The notes beneath the pieces are model-generated. The model saw only the letters and a list, made by a program, of their open reading frames with translations, ran no database searches and was not told the origin of the DNA. 64,000 nucleotides of DNA from the NCBI RefSeq assembly GCF_000092025.1, contig NC_003062.2, positions 1,238,001 to 1,302,000 on the forward strand. Direction: 5' to 3'. Position numbers and translations under genes: made by a program. Shown here piece after piece: positions 1 to 8,265 of the stretch. Positions within the stretch are counted from its first letter, which is position 1, and every line of letters begins with the position of its first letter. This stretch comes from Agrobacterium fabrum str. C58 (lineage in GTDB: Bacteria > Pseudomonadota > Alphaproteobacteria > Rhizobiales > Rhizobiaceae).

Positions 1-57
1 CCATCCGGCATGCAGCACCGCGCCCAGGAGCACCAGAAGAAGAATGTCAAATGTCAC
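1..57 (-). CDS. EamA/DMT-family transporter, 5' end only
   Basis: Read leftwards from a GTG at 57, the frame gives V/M-TFDILLLVLLGAVLHAGW and runs off the window edge. The hydrophobic first helix followed by an LLGA..LHAGW motif is how many EamA (drug/metabolite transporter) permeases begin, usually followed by N. A GAGCGAG sequence about 8 bases before the GTG could be the ribosome binding site. Only 19 codons are visible, so the substrate cannot be guessed and the family call rests on the N-terminal motif alone. Confidence 0.5.
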   Translation of the reverse strand, partial: MTFDILLLVLLGAVLHAGW

Positions 58-458
58 GATAGAGACTCGCTCGCCGGCTAATTTGGGCAACCTATACCAT
101 TGGTTTGCAAACCGGAATCGATTTCCCGCGGGCAACAAGCCTTTTCCGATTGCCCATGCACACGATTTTCGACCGCGCGAACCATGCGAGTGGGATGCGT
201 CTGCTGCAGATATTGCTACACGCGTAAAATTTGCGCTTTGTTCATGTCGTCGGAAGGCGGAATGATTTTGCGCGGGCTCGATGCAGGGTTCTGCTCAGGA
301 TTTCATCTGTCGGGCGCGGGCACCAGTGCTGGATGCACGGCTCGTCGTTCCGTCAAGGGGTGCATTTTGGGCCGGAAGCATGAACTGTTTCACTAAATGT
401 TCCCGCTGATCCTCTATGAGTATTTGAGCGAAGGTGTATCAATTCGCAGATGACATCT
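58..458. other. No supportable gene
   Basis: This stretch lies between the divergent EamA start and the promoter at 459. Open frames occur on the plus strand but their residue composition (many Cys, Arg and His) is unlike protein. I see no tRNA, no clear terminator and no repeat. It becomes AT-rich from about 400 onward, where promoter elements begin. Confidence 0.4.
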
Positions 459-488
459 TTGAAAATAAATTTCACAGATTCATATAAT
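459..488 (+). promoter_or_regulatory. Sigma70-type promoter
   Basis: TTGAAA at 459-464 and a perfect TATAAT at 483-488 are separated by 18 bases inside an AT-rich stretch. It points towards the small ORFs at 607 and 753 and the CoA-binding protein gene at 961, with a leader of roughly 110 bases. Confidence 0.5.
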
Positions 489-606
489 GACTAACTATAA
501 CGTTGCAGATCGGTATATTGATTGGTTTACGACATAACTTCTTGAAAATTAGATATGTCTAATTCAACTGCGAACGGAATGAAAACAAACAGGAGACGAA
601 CGGCGC

Positions 607-756
607 ATGAATTGCACGTCAATGTTGTTTGCGCCGATATCCAGGCCTGTCTCCACCACTTTTAAAAACTGGACAGAAATAGTCAATAAAATCCGAATTC
701 CCGTGTTTGGTGAAATCATTTTGCGTGGACAAAAAGCGACCGCTGCAGGACGATGA
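607..756 (+). CDS. Small hypothetical protein (49 aa)
   Basis: ATG at 607 is preceded by AGGAG about 11 bases upstream and lies downstream of the 459-488 promoter. The product begins MNCTSMLFAPISRPV and continues with a basic, partly amphipathic segment ending KATAAGR. Its stop overlaps the ATG of the next small ORF (ATGA at 753-756), which suggests translational coupling. The N-terminus is vaguely like that of DUF1127-family small proteins of rhizobia, but the conserved C-terminal part is absent from this frame. It may be a real small gene or a decayed one. Confidence 0.3.
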   Translation: MNCTSMLFAPISRPVSTTFKNWTEIVNKIRIPVFGEIILRGQKATAAGR

Positions 757-959
757 ACTTTCCGTGGCAGCGATTTTTGGCCGGGCAGGGGTTCAAGAGA
801 ACGGAGAGGCTTCCTAGATGGGAAGGGTGGGCGCAATCGCCGGCGTCAGGGATGTGTTCGCGAAATCATGCAGGAGACGCTATCCTGGCGGGGCTTTCGG
901 ATGGCGAACTTGCGCTGGCATTCTTCAAACCAGGTGACGTTCCAGAAGGGATAAGTTGA
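753..959 (+). CDS. Small hypothetical protein, DUF1127-like tail (68 aa)
   Basis: The ATG overlaps the previous stop as ATGA and has AGGA a few bases upstream. The C-terminal residues LAGLSDGELALAFFKPGDV recall the LSDRELADIGLxRGDI signature of DUF1127 proteins, but the central residues differ and the N-terminal half (Trp, Arg and Cys rich) looks unlike a folded protein. The stop is one base before the ATG of the CoA-binding gene. I infer either a divergent small regulator or, with the previous ORF, a frameshifted DUF1127 remnant. Confidence 0.3.
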   Translation: MNFPWQRFLAGQGFKRTERLPRWEGWAQSPASGMCSRNHAGDAILAGLSDGELALAFFKPGDVPEGIS

Positions 960-960
960 C

Positions 961-1395
961 ATGCAGCATGATACTTACGAGCCCGACTATCTCAGAAAAA
1001 TTCTGACTGACGTCAAAACCATCGCCCTGCTCGGTGCTTCACCCAATCCCGACAGGCCGAGCCACGGCGTGATGCGCTTTCTGCTGTCCAAGGGGTATCG
1101 CGTGTTTCCGGTCAATCCCGGCCAGGCGGGCAAGGAGATATTAGGGCAGAAGGTCTATGCCAGGCTTGCCGATATCCCTGAGGCGATCGACATGATCGAT
1201 GTTTTCCGCGCGCCGGAATATTTGTCGGCCATTGTCGAAGAGGCGATATTGCTGCCCGACCGACCATCGGTGATCTGGGGCCAGCTTTCGGTTCGTGACG
1301 ACAATGCCGCCGCCAAGGCGGAAGCCTATGGCATGGACGTGGTGATGGACCGTTGCCCGGCAATTGAGTATCCGCGTCTCAATATTGCGCGATAG
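961..1395 (+). CDS. CoA-binding protein, YccU-like
   Basis: The 144-residue product is a compact single Rossmann domain of the succinyl-CoA-synthetase-type CoA-binding family. The nucleotide-binding motif TIALLGASPNPDRPSHGVM lies near residues 20-38, followed by LSKGYRVFPVNPG and a DMIDVFRAPEYLS segment typical of YccU proteins. Members bind CoA but a reaction has not been assigned to the stand-alone family. The ATG follows a GAAGGGAT sequence. It lies 73 bases before the sulfhydrylase gene on the same strand, which has its own strong ribosome binding site. Confidence 0.85.
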   Translation: MQHDTYEPDYLRKILTDVKTIALLGASPNPDRPSHGVMRFLLSKGYRVFPVNPGQAGKEILGQKVYARLADIPEAIDMIDVFRAPEYLSAIVEEAILLPDRPSVIWGQLSVRDDNAAAKAEAYGMDVVMDRCPAIEYPRLNIAR

Positions 1396-1440
1396 TTGGT
1401 ACGGATTGCACTTATCATTTGACGCCAAGGCATTATGATC

Positions 1441-1461
1441 CCTCCAAAATTCCAATGGAGG
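1441..1461 (+). promoter_or_regulatory. Inverted repeat covering the metY ribosome binding site
   Basis: CCTCCA (1441-1446) is the exact complement of TGGAGG (1456-1461), with a 9-base loop. The right arm is the Shine-Dalgarno sequence, 7 bases before the ATG at 1469. If formed in the mRNA it would hide the ribosome binding site. I see no SAM-II riboswitch consensus around it. Confidence 0.35.
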
Positions 1462-1468
1462 AAACATA

Positions 1469-2752
1469 ATGTCGAGCAACAATCCCGGATTTTCGACGTT
1501 GGCCGTTCACGCCGGTGCGCAGCCTGATCCGACCACCGGCGCGCGCGCGACGCCGATTTATCAGACGACGGCCTATGCTTTCCGCGATGCCGATCACGCC
1601 GCCGCTTTGTTCGGATTGAAAGAGTTCGGCAATATCTACACCCGCATCATGAACCCCACCCAGGCAGTTCTGGAGGAGCGCGTGGCGGCGCTCGAAGGCG
1701 GCACGGCGGCGCTCGCTGTCGCTTCCGGTCACGCAGCACAATTGCTGGTTTTCCATACGCTCATGCAATCCGGTGATAATTTCGTCGCGGCCCGCCAGCT
1801 TTATGGCGGCTCGATCAACCAGTTCGGCCACGCCTTCAAGGGTTTCGACTGGCAGGTGCGCTGGGCGGACGCGGCAGACCCGGCGAGCTTCGAGGCGCAG
1901 ATCAATGAGCGCACGCGCGCCATCTTCATCGAAAGCCTCGCCAATCCCGGCGGCACCTTCGTCGATATTGCCGCGATTGCCGATGTCGCCCATCGTCACG
2001 GCCTGCCGCTTATCGTCGACAATACCATGGCGAGCCCCTATCTGCTGCGGCCGCTGGAACACGGCGCTGACATCGTGCTGCATTCGCTGACGAAATTCCT
2101 TGGCGGACACGGCAATTCCATGGGTGGCATCATTGTCGATGGCGGCACCTTCGACTGGTCGGCGACAGACAGATTTCCGGCGCTGTCGCAGCCGCGGCCG
2201 GAATATTCCGGCGTCCTGTTGCACCAGACCTTCGGCAATTTCGCCTTTGCCATCGCCTGCCGCGTTCTGGGATTGCGTGATCTCGGCCCGGCAATCTCGC
2301 CCTTCAACGCCTTCCTTATCCTGACCGGCATCGAGACGCTGCCGCTGCGCGTTCAGCGCCATTCCGACAATGCACTCGCCGTCGCGAAATGGCTGAAGGC
2401 ACATCCAAAGGTCGGCTGGGTGCATTATGCGGGCCTGGAGGACAGCGACAACCACGCCATCCAGCAGCATTATTCGCCGAAGGGGGCGGGCTCCGTCTTT
2501 ACCTTCGGCGTCAAGGGCGGTTATGCCGCCGGCAAGGCGCTGGTGGAGGGGCTGCAGCTTTTCTCCCATCTGGCCAATATCGGCGATACGCGCTCGCTCG
2601 TCATCCATCCGGCCTCCACCACCCACGCCCAGCTGACACCGGAACAGCAGACGGCAGCCGGCGCCGGGCCAGACGTGGTGCGCCTGTCGATCGGCATCGA
2701 AGACGTCAAGGACATCATCGCCGATCTCGAACAGTCATTTGCCAAGGTGTGA
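1469..2752 (+). CDS. metY: O-acetylhomoserine sulfhydrylase (PLP-dependent)
   Basis: This 427-residue enzyme makes homocysteine from O-acetyl- (or O-succinyl-) homoserine and sulfide, in the cytoplasm, as part of methionine synthesis. It is a full-length Cys/Met-metabolism PLP enzyme: the N-terminal substrate loop TRIMNPTQ is near residues 58-65, the ASGHAA cofactor segment near 85, IVDNTMASP near 182-190, and the Schiff-base lysine is K209 in HSLTKFLGGHG. The C-terminus carries VIHPASTTHAQL, usual for the acetylhomoserine-type enzymes. The length and that C-terminus favour MetY over cystathionine gamma-synthase; MetZ is the main alternative name. Start chosen for the GGAGG 7 bases upstream. 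Confidence 0.88.
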   Translation: MSSNNPGFSTLAVHAGAQPDPTTGARATPIYQTTAYAFRDADHAAALFGLKEFGNIYTRIMNPTQAVLEERVAALEGGTAALAVASGHAAQLLVFHTLMQSGDNFVAARQLYGGSINQFGHAFKGFDWQVRWADAADPASFEAQINERTRAIFIESLANPGGTFVDIAAIADVAHRHGLPLIVDNTMASPYLLRPLEHGADIVLHSLTKFLGGHGNSMGGIIVDGGTFDWSATDRFPALSQPRPEYSGVLLHQTFGNFAFAIACRVLGLRDLGPAISPFNAFLILTGIETLPLRVQRHSDNALAVAKWLKAHPKVGWVHYAGLEDSDNHAIQQHYSPKGAGSVFTFGVKGGYAAGKALVEGLQLFSHLANIGDTRSLVIHPASTTHAQLTPEQQTAAGAGPDVVRLSIGIEDVKDIIADLEQSFAKV

Positions 2753-2759
2753 GGAGTTT

Positions 2760-2785
2760 CGTCACGCACGTCTACCCGCGTGACG
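2760..2785 (+). other. Post-stop stem-loop of metY
   Basis: CGTCACGC (2760-2767) and GCGTGACG (2778-2785) form a perfect 8-bp stem with a 10-base loop, seven bases after the metY stop. No T-tract follows, so it is more likely a 3'-end stabiliser or Rho-dependent end than an intrinsic terminator. Confidence 0.35.
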
Positions 2786-2975
2786 GCCGACTTGTAACCA
2801 CGCAGCCGCCGGAAAGCCCCTTGAAAACAAGGTGTTTTCGGCAGCTGCGACCGTGCTCTTCCTGTTCATTATGATTGCGAAATTGGCGGGAAATTGAGGT
2901 TGCGCATAGTCGCTTCAAGCGCCGAATCCGCCTAAGACAGACGCTCTCGCATTCCCATCACGAAAGACGTGCAAT

Positions 2976-3491
2976 ATGGAAAACCGAACCAGACTGCTTC
3001 GAATTGTCAGCTTTTTCCTTGCGTTCGGAATTGCTGCTATGGCCGACGTGCCGGGCATTGCCCCGGTCCCGAAGGCGCAGGCCGAGGCGGAATATCTCCC
3101 GACCCAGCAGGATTTTGTCGGGAAATGGAAGCTCACCGGTGCGACCAGCCGCCCGCCGCGGGATATGAAGACGGCGCCAACGGCCCAGCAGGAAGCGGAC
3201 GCCACGCAGTTTCAGGAAACGGTAACGACTTTTTACTCCGCCTTCGACTATCTGGAGATCACGGCGGACGGACGTTACAATTTCCATCAAGCCGGTGATC
3301 CACCGTCCGCCGCATGCGTCTGGTGCGGGACATGGTCGTTTAATAAGAGTTCCTTATGGCTCAAGCTGGATACCGCGCCGAGGCTCGATATCTATGCGAA
3401 GGACGGCGATATGCAGATGACCTACACCGCCGAACCCGACAAGAAGTCGAAATACAAGTGGCTGGTGTTTGGCTGGACCAAGATGGAGTGA
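2976..3491 (+). CDS. Secreted hypothetical protein with lipocalin-like fold features
   Basis: The 171-residue product starts with a signal peptide (basic MENRTRLLR, hydrophobic core IVSFFLAFGIAAMA, small residues before AQAEAEY). The mature part has FVGKWKLTG near residues 49-57, a charged helix, then alternating strand-like segments (YLEITADGRYNF, CGTWSFNKSSLWLKLD) and a Trp-rich end (KWLVFGWTKME). The GxW motif and strand pattern resemble lipocalin-like secreted proteins that report on ligand or stress, but no family can be named safely. CVWC is a possible disulfide. Neighbours do not suggest a role. A short AGCCGG/CCGGCT hairpin follows the stop. Confidence 0.65.
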   Translation: MENRTRLLRIVSFFLAFGIAAMADVPGIAPVPKAQAEAEYLPTQQDFVGKWKLTGATSRPPRDMKTAPTAQQEADATQFQETVTTFYSAFDYLEITADGRYNFHQAGDPPSAACVWCGTWSFNKSSLWLKLDTAPRLDIYAKDGDMQMTYTAEPDKKSKYKWLVFGWTKME

Positions 3492-3665
3492 GCCGGACTT
3501 TTCCCGGCTGCGATAGCCCGCCGGGGCAAGGGATGCCAGGTAAGCATTCATCGTTGTCAAGTTGAAAAGCAATTTTAAGTTGTATATAGGGTTGAAGCCG
3601 TTTGACGAAGCGCTCACAATCGCGCAAAGCTATGGGACCAACCACATCTGACGGACCGGGATACC

Positions 3666-4007
3666 ATGACGAATTTTCTGTCTTTTGATGATGTCACCGC
3701 AGTGGAGCATGGCGCACCCGCGCCGGAAAGACTGATTTCCGGTGATCCCAGATTCACGACATGGAATCTCGAAGAGGCTTCCGGTGGTATCTATGCCGGC
3801 ATCTGGCAGTCCACGCCTGGAAAATGGCGGGTGGTCTATGATGAATGGGAGTATTTCAACATTCTCGAAGGCCATTCCATCCTGACCGAAGACGGCGGCG
3901 CACCGCGCGATCTGAGGCCGGGTGACCGCTTGGTCCTGCGCCCGGGCTTCACAGGCACCTGGGAAGTTTTGGAAACCACGCGGAAGGATTACGTCATCCG
4001 GCTTTGA
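3666..4007 (+). CDS. Cupin-domain protein (DUF861/EutQ-like)
   Basis: A 113-residue single cupin. The pattern WxS(T)PGKWRVVYDEWEYFNILEGHSIL followed by RPGDRLVLRPGFTGTWEVLE matches the Cupin_3 family, in which members bind small organic ligands or act as (S)-ureidoglycine-like or sugar-binding proteins. Metal-binding histidines of classic cupins are mostly missing, as is common in this family. It stands alone between a secreted protein gene and the converging arsR gene; the AT-rich 60 bases upstream (TTGAAA, TATATA) may hold its promoter. No specific substrate can be assigned. Confidence 0.75.
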   Translation: MTNFLSFDDVTAVEHGAPAPERLISGDPRFTTWNLEEASGGIYAGIWQSTPGKWRVVYDEWEYFNILEGHSILTEDGGAPRDLRPGDRLVLRPGFTGTWEVLETTRKDYVIRL

Positions 4008-4030
4008 GGCGGGATGACTGTTTGAAGCTG

Positions 4031-4345
4031 CTATTGCCCATCGAATTTGAGAATTGATGGAAGGAGCCCGGGAAAGCGGGCTTCCATATCCTCGAGACGG
4101 ACGACGCTGATATTTTCGACGCCCTGTTTGTGGGTGCGGATCAATCCGGCCTCACGCAGAATTCGCATATGGCTGGAGAGGGTTGAGCGCGGCATATCCT
4201 GACAGGGCGCTGCCGCGCCGCAATTTTGCCCGGACTCGGACCCCCATAATTTGCGGATGATGCCCATTCGTGCCGGCTCGCCGAGGGCAGCCAGCACGGC
4301 CGTGAGCGATATGTCCTCGCGAGCGGGATGAAAAAACTGAACCAT
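4031..4345 (-). CDS. ArsR-family transcriptional regulator
   Basis: 104 residues forming one winged helix-turn-helix. The segments LTAVLAALGEPARMGIIRKLWG, PRSTLSSHMRILREAGLI and a wing TRTHKQGVENISVV-like strand are the classic ArsR/SmtB arrangement. Cysteines occur only at SGQNCGAAAPC, outside the ArsR CxC position, so metal sensing is uncertain and it may sense an organic or redox signal. It is transcribed divergently from the SDR gene at 4448 and the shared upstream region holds a 27-bp palindrome. I infer that it represses itself and the SDR gene. Confidence 0.82.
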   Translation of the reverse strand: MVQFFHPAREDISLTAVLAALGEPARMGIIRKLWGSESGQNCGAAAPCQDMPRSTLSSHMRILREAGLIRTHKQGVENISVVRLEDMEARFPGLLPSILKFDGQ

Positions 4346-4393
4346 GGCTCGGCTCTAGCATATGGATTGACACGCTTCAATATTTTAATAAAA

Positions 4394-4420
4394 CCGAAAT
4401 ACCGAATTACGGTTATTCGG
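4394..4420. promoter_or_regulatory. Candidate ArsR operator (palindrome)
   Basis: CCGAA (4394-4398) and TTCGG (4416-4420) flank a nested CCG/CGG pair around AATTA, giving an imperfect 27-bp palindrome in the AT-rich gap between the divergent arsR and SDR genes. Size, symmetry and position suit an ArsR-family operator. A TTGACA lies at 4362-4367 on the plus strand. Confidence 0.5.
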
Positions 4421-4447
4421 AAATTTAGATATTTTATGGAGTTTTTA

Positions 4448-5206
4448 ATGTCTGGAATATTCAGCGGGCAAGTGGTCGTCGTCACGGGCGGATCGACCGG
4501 CATCGGCTTTTCAGTCGCCAAATTGTTTCTGGAAGGTGGGGCGTCTACGGTCTATGTGACGGGCCGCAATTCGGCCAATCTCGATGCCGCCGTCGCCAAA
4601 CTTGGGAAGGGGGCAATCGGCTTCGTTTCCGACGTTGCGAAGCTCTCCGACCTGGAGCAGCTCAAGAGCCGCTTAGAAGCAGACGGGCGGAAAGTGGATG
4701 TACTGGTCGCCAACGCCGGCATCGCGGAGAATAACGATCTTGGCGAGACCCACGAGGCACTTTACGACCGGATCTTCGATATCAACGTGAAGGGCGTATT
4801 CTACACGGTGCAGACTTTGTTGCCCGTGCTGCGCGACGGCGGTTCGATCGTATTGACGGGGTCGATCGTCGGCAACAAGGGCATGGAAAGGCTGAGTGCT
4901 TACAATGCCTCGAAAGCGGCGGTTCGGTCATTCGCCCGCAGCTTTGCCAATGACCTGAAGGGGCGTGGCATCCGCGTCAATACGGTCAGCCCGGGTGTTA
5001 CCCGCACGCCGATCATGGAAAATGGACTGAAGATGGACGATGAAAAGATCGCCGGTTTCAAGGCCTATCTGAAGGATGCGGCACCGATCGGCCGGATGGC
5101 CGACCCCGACGAAATTGCCGAGGCGGTGCTGTTTCTGGCGTCTTCCAAGGCCAGCTATATTACCGGTGTGGAACTTTCCGTCGATGGTGGGCTGGCGCAG
5201 ATCTAA
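4448..5206 (+). CDS. Short-chain dehydrogenase/reductase
   Basis: A 252-residue classical SDR. It shows the NAD(P)-binding TGGSTGIG motif, NAG motif (VLVANAGIAE), catalytic Ser in VLTGSIVGNKG, the YNASK active-site pair and a PGVTRTP segment, and ends with the family's VDGG sequence. It should oxidise or reduce a small alcohol or ketone with NAD(P)H in the cytoplasm. The frame is open upstream, but GGAG six bases before the ATG at 4448 fixes the start. Divergent from arsR across a palindrome, which suggests repression by that regulator. Substrate unknown. Confidence 0.87.
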   Translation: MSGIFSGQVVVVTGGSTGIGFSVAKLFLEGGASTVYVTGRNSANLDAAVAKLGKGAIGFVSDVAKLSDLEQLKSRLEADGRKVDVLVANAGIAENNDLGETHEALYDRIFDINVKGVFYTVQTLLPVLRDGGSIVLTGSIVGNKGMERLSAYNASKAAVRSFARSFANDLKGRGIRVNTVSPGVTRTPIMENGLKMDDEKIAGFKAYLKDAAPIGRMADPDEIAEAVLFLASSKASYITGVELSVDGGLAQI

Positions 5207-5229
5207 AGGCGAAGCTTCGTTACCCCGAT

Positions 5230-6477
5230 CTACCACGCCAGATCGAGCCGCTCCAGACCATGGAAATGATAGACGTCCTTCACCTTGGGCGGCTCGGCAA
5301 TCTTCAGGCCCGGCAGACGTTTGAAAAGCAGGGGCAGGGCGAGATTAAGCTCCAGTCTTGCAAGCGGCGCGCCGATGCAGAAATGGATGCCGGCGCCGAA
5401 GGAGACGTTGGCGCCCTCGTTCCGATCCGGCTGGAAGGCCAGAGGATCGGAAAATTTCGCCGGATCGAGGTTGGCAGCGGCCAGGATGAGACTGACTTTA
5501 TCGCCACGCTTGAACTGCACGCCGTCGATCTCGACCGGTTCGAGAACCCAGCGCTGGAAGATGTGGACCGGCGCGCAGATGCGAAGCGTTTCCTCGACCG
5601 TGCGTTCCGTGGCGGTCTCGTCATGGAACAGGGTCTTGGGGTCGAGGCCGCTTTCCAGAATGATGCGCACGGAATTACCGATCTGGTGCACCGTCGCCTC
5701 ATGACCGGCATTCAATAACACGATGGTAGTGGAGACCAGCTCGTCGTCGGTGAGGTACTGGCCCTTGTGCTCCGTATGGATCATGTGGCTCAGCAGATCG
5801 TCCTTGGGCTCCGCCCGCCGCTCGGCGATGACTCTGCGCACATAGTCTGAAAATTCCTGCGCGGCCTTGTCGGCCAGAAGCTCGTCTTCAGGCGTGCGCT
5901 TGAACATGTACATGCCGACATAGGCATGCGACCACTTCAAAAGCTGTGGCCCCATCTCTTCGGGAATGCCGATCATGCGGGCGATCATCGTCACCGGAAT
6001 GATGTCGGCATAGGAGGAGAGCAGCTCCGTCTCGCCATTCGCTTCAAAGGCCTCGATCAGGCGGTTGGCGAGTTCCTCGATTTCCGGCTTCATCTTATCG
6101 ACATGCCGCGAAACGAACGCGCGGTTGATCAGCGTGCGCAGCCGCGTGTGCTCCGGCGGCTCCAGCTCCAGGAGCGAATGCTGCTCGGCCAGGTCGAAAT
6201 GCTTCACATGCTCAAGCGGCTCCGGCAAGCCGATCTCTTCACGACTTGCGACATGCAATATCTGCCGCCCGAACCGGCGATCGCGCAGCAGGGTGCTGAC
6301 ATGGTCATAGCAGGTGAAAAACCATTGCCGCTGCTCTTCCCAGTAAAAGGTGGGACATTGTGCGTGCAGGGCGGCGTAAACCGGGTTCGGATCGTTGTAG
6401 AAGGCCGGATCGCGGGCGTTAAGGGAAACGCGGCGGGTGGCGGGGTCGATTTTGAGAAAGGGAAATGTCGCTGTCAT
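5230..6477 (-). CDS. Cytochrome P450
   Basis: A 415-residue soluble bacterial P450 of the CYP107/CYP105-like size class. Visible are the I-helix NAGHEAT oxygen-activation motif, the ExxR motif in EETLRICAP, and the haem loop FGAGIHFCIGAPLARLE with the ligand cysteine at about residue 367. There is no membrane anchor, so it needs a separate ferredoxin and reductase; none is encoded next to it. It converges on the SDR gene with 23 bases between them. An oxidising pair with the SDR is possible but only inferred from position. Confidence 0.92.
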   Translation of the reverse strand: MTATFPFLKIDPATRRVSLNARDPAFYNDPNPVYAALHAQCPTFYWEEQRQWFFTCYDHVSTLLRDRRFGRQILHVASREEIGLPEPLEHVKHFDLAEQHSLLELEPPEHTRLRTLINRAFVSRHVDKMKPEIEELANRLIEAFEANGETELLSSYADIIPVTMIARMIGIPEEMGPQLLKWSHAYVGMYMFKRTPEDELLADKAAQEFSDYVRRVIAERRAEPKDDLLSHMIHTEHKGQYLTDDELVSTTIVLLNAGHEATVHQIGNSVRIILESGLDPKTLFHDETATERTVEETLRICAPVHIFQRWVLEPVEIDGVQFKRGDKVSLILAAANLDPAKFSDPLAFQPDRNEGANVSFGAGIHFCIGAPLARLELNLALPLLFKRLPGLKIAEPPKVKDVYHFHGLERLDLAW

Positions 6478-6566
6478 GCTGATGGTTTAGTCCGCGTGTG
6501 GCGCTTTGGGAAGGGCGGGTAACGGCCAGTGCATTCGCCGTCATCTGTCGCTGTACGGTGACATCC

Positions 6567-7814
6567 TCACCGGCTGGCGATGGCGGATATACGGTTCAGT
6601 GCCGCGACCTGCCGGTCGGCATTGTTGTCCATCGGGTTTTCGTCCCGGTCCGGGGCGGGCACGACGACATTGGCCGAATTCACATGGATGACGGTCCGGT
6701 TGCGCCCCGCTTTCTTGGCGGCATAAAGTGCGCGGTCGGCCTCGGTCATCATCACGCTCAGGTCGGCATCCTTGATCATTGCTTCGGATATGCCGACGCT
6801 GGTCGTCACCTTGATGGCTTCGTTGCGTGCGGTGATCTTCGAGAGGCGCAGATTGCTACGGATGGCCTCCGCGAGTGTCACGGTGCTGGACGGGCTCTCG
6901 ACTTCGGCCACCAGCGCAAATTCCTCGCCGCCCATCCGGACGAAAAGGCCGCGCTCGCCGATCACGCGTTGTGCGATATTGCAGAAATGCACAAGCACGG
7001 CATCGCCAGACTGATGTCCGTATCTGTCATTGATCTTCTTGAAATGATCGATGTCGAAGAGAACCAGCGCCACGTAGCGGTCGGAGCCGTGCGAGCGCTT
7101 CTTGATGTGTTCGAATTCCTCCAGCAGACCGCGCCGGTTGAGGACACCGGTCAGGTGATCGGTCATGGCGAGCCGGTGGAGGCGGATCTCCGTGTCTTCC
7201 ATGATGATCTTGGCGCTGATCATGATGATGGCCGTAAAGCCGAGCATGCCGGAAATGGAGAGCGCCGATGTCATGGGGATGGCGTTGGGAACCGCGGCAT
7301 TGGCCGGGATGACGATGGAGGCGACGATCGCTCCGGCAAAGGCCTGCAGGATCAGGATCGTGGCCAGCACCTTTCGGCTGCGTGAAGCACGTGCCCTGCT
7401 GCCCAGAAGCACGCCGGCGAGCATGAAATATCCCGTGGCCGCGCTGGCATGATAAAGGAGGATGCGAGCGACCATGTCTTCAGGCACTGATGGCACGAAC
7501 ATTCCGGCGATCCACAATAGCGCCGGAATGGCGATCCAGCCGCCGAGTTTGCGCTGCTCCAGAGATAGCAGGCCCGCGAGCCAGAAACCGAAGGCGGAAA
7601 GTGCAAGCGTATTGCCGACCTGAATGGACAGAAAACTCGAAATATCCCCGCGAAGCGCCACCATGACGGTACCGAAGCCTGTGGCGAGGAAACCGGCGGC
7701 GAAATAGAGATTATGCCGGCGCGAAGGGCGGTGCAGCCACAGCGTTCCCAAAAGCACGGCAAGGGTGAACGTCTCCGCCGCCCACAGTAGCGTGCTCGTC
7801 TTTGCATCCAGCAT
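6567..7814 (-). CDS. Membrane-bound diguanylate cyclase (GGDEF)
   Basis: 415 residues. The first ~220 form six or seven hydrophobic helices, an integral sensor region; the C-terminal part is a GGDEF domain with LVLFDIDHFKKINDRYGH, the signature GGEEF (RMGGEEFALVAE) and a final ADRALYAAKKAGRN segment. It should make cyclic di-GMP from two GTP. The five-residue-upstream RxxD inhibitory site is missing (RGLF is there instead), so product inhibition through the I-site is not expected, unlike PleD further along. A disordered tail of ~40 residues follows. Signal sensed is unknown. Confidence 0.88.
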   Translation of the reverse strand: MLDAKTSTLLWAAETFTLAVLLGTLWLHRPSRRHNLYFAAGFLATGFGTVMVALRGDISSFLSIQVGNTLALSAFGFWLAGLLSLEQRKLGGWIAIPALLWIAGMFVPSVPEDMVARILLYHASAATGYFMLAGVLLGSRARASRSRKVLATILILQAFAGAIVASIVIPANAAVPNAIPMTSALSISGMLGFTAIIMISAKIIMEDTEIRLHRLAMTDHLTGVLNRRGLLEEFEHIKKRSHGSDRYVALVLFDIDHFKKINDRYGHQSGDAVLVHFCNIAQRVIGERGLFVRMGGEEFALVAEVESPSSTVTLAEAIRSNLRLSKITARNEAIKVTTSVGISEAMIKDADLSVMMTEADRALYAAKKAGRNRTVIHVNSANVVVPAPDRDENPMDNNADRQVAALNRISAIASR

Positions 7815-8165
7815 TGCAAAATCCTATCTGCGCCATCATGCGGTAAAAGCGGGACCTTTCGCACGAGGTGCGTTATGCCCGCTGGAATTGTTGAGCTGCC
7901 ATTTCACCCGGAAGGGCCCATTCCCTGACGGGAACCGGAAATTCGCCGGGCAATATCAGCAGCAAATACCTAACGAGTTCTTGCCGGTGAGAAGTTATAT
8001 CTGTGCATGGCAGGCAATTTTTGCCGTCGTTGCCCGGCATAGTAAAAAAATGGTGGCGGCAGGTGAAAGGGCCTCGGCAGGCCCCGTCCGGTTCAAAACC
8101 CTTGCCAGGCCGGGCCCGACGGCCTGCAAACGCTGTTGAGCCGTTAAGGATATGCGGCTTCGTGT
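7815..8165. other. Divergent intergenic region with two hairpins
   Basis: No gene is supportable between the cyclase start and the clpP promoter. Two compact stems occur: GGGCCT/AGGCCC at 8069-8084 with a 4-base loop and CAGGCCG/CGGCCTG at 8106-8126 with a 7-base loop. Neither has a T-tract. They could be transcription roadblocks or part of a longer clpP leader if transcription starts upstream. Confidence 0.4.
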
Positions 8166-8196
8166 CTTGAAGTGCGGGGCAGGGACACTCTATGTA
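8166..8196 (+). promoter_or_regulatory. Likely clpP promoter, heat-shock-like
   Basis: CTTGAA at 8166-8171 and TCTATGTA at 8189-8196 are spaced as in alphaproteobacterial RpoH promoters (CTTG...CYTAT) and also acceptable for sigma70 (TTGAAG-N18-TATGTA). It lies 70 bases before the clpP start. RpoH control of clpP is known in related bacteria; here it is inferred from the match. Confidence 0.4.
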
Positions 8197-8265
8197 GGGA
8201 GAATGAAGGTTAGAAGTGATTCCGGAGCGGTTATCCGCGAAGGGCAGAGTTGACAAAGGACGGAC

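Noticed and set aside
1396-1468. Possible SAM-II riboswitch before metY
   Set aside because: The pseudoknot consensus of SAM-II is not present in the 73-base leader.
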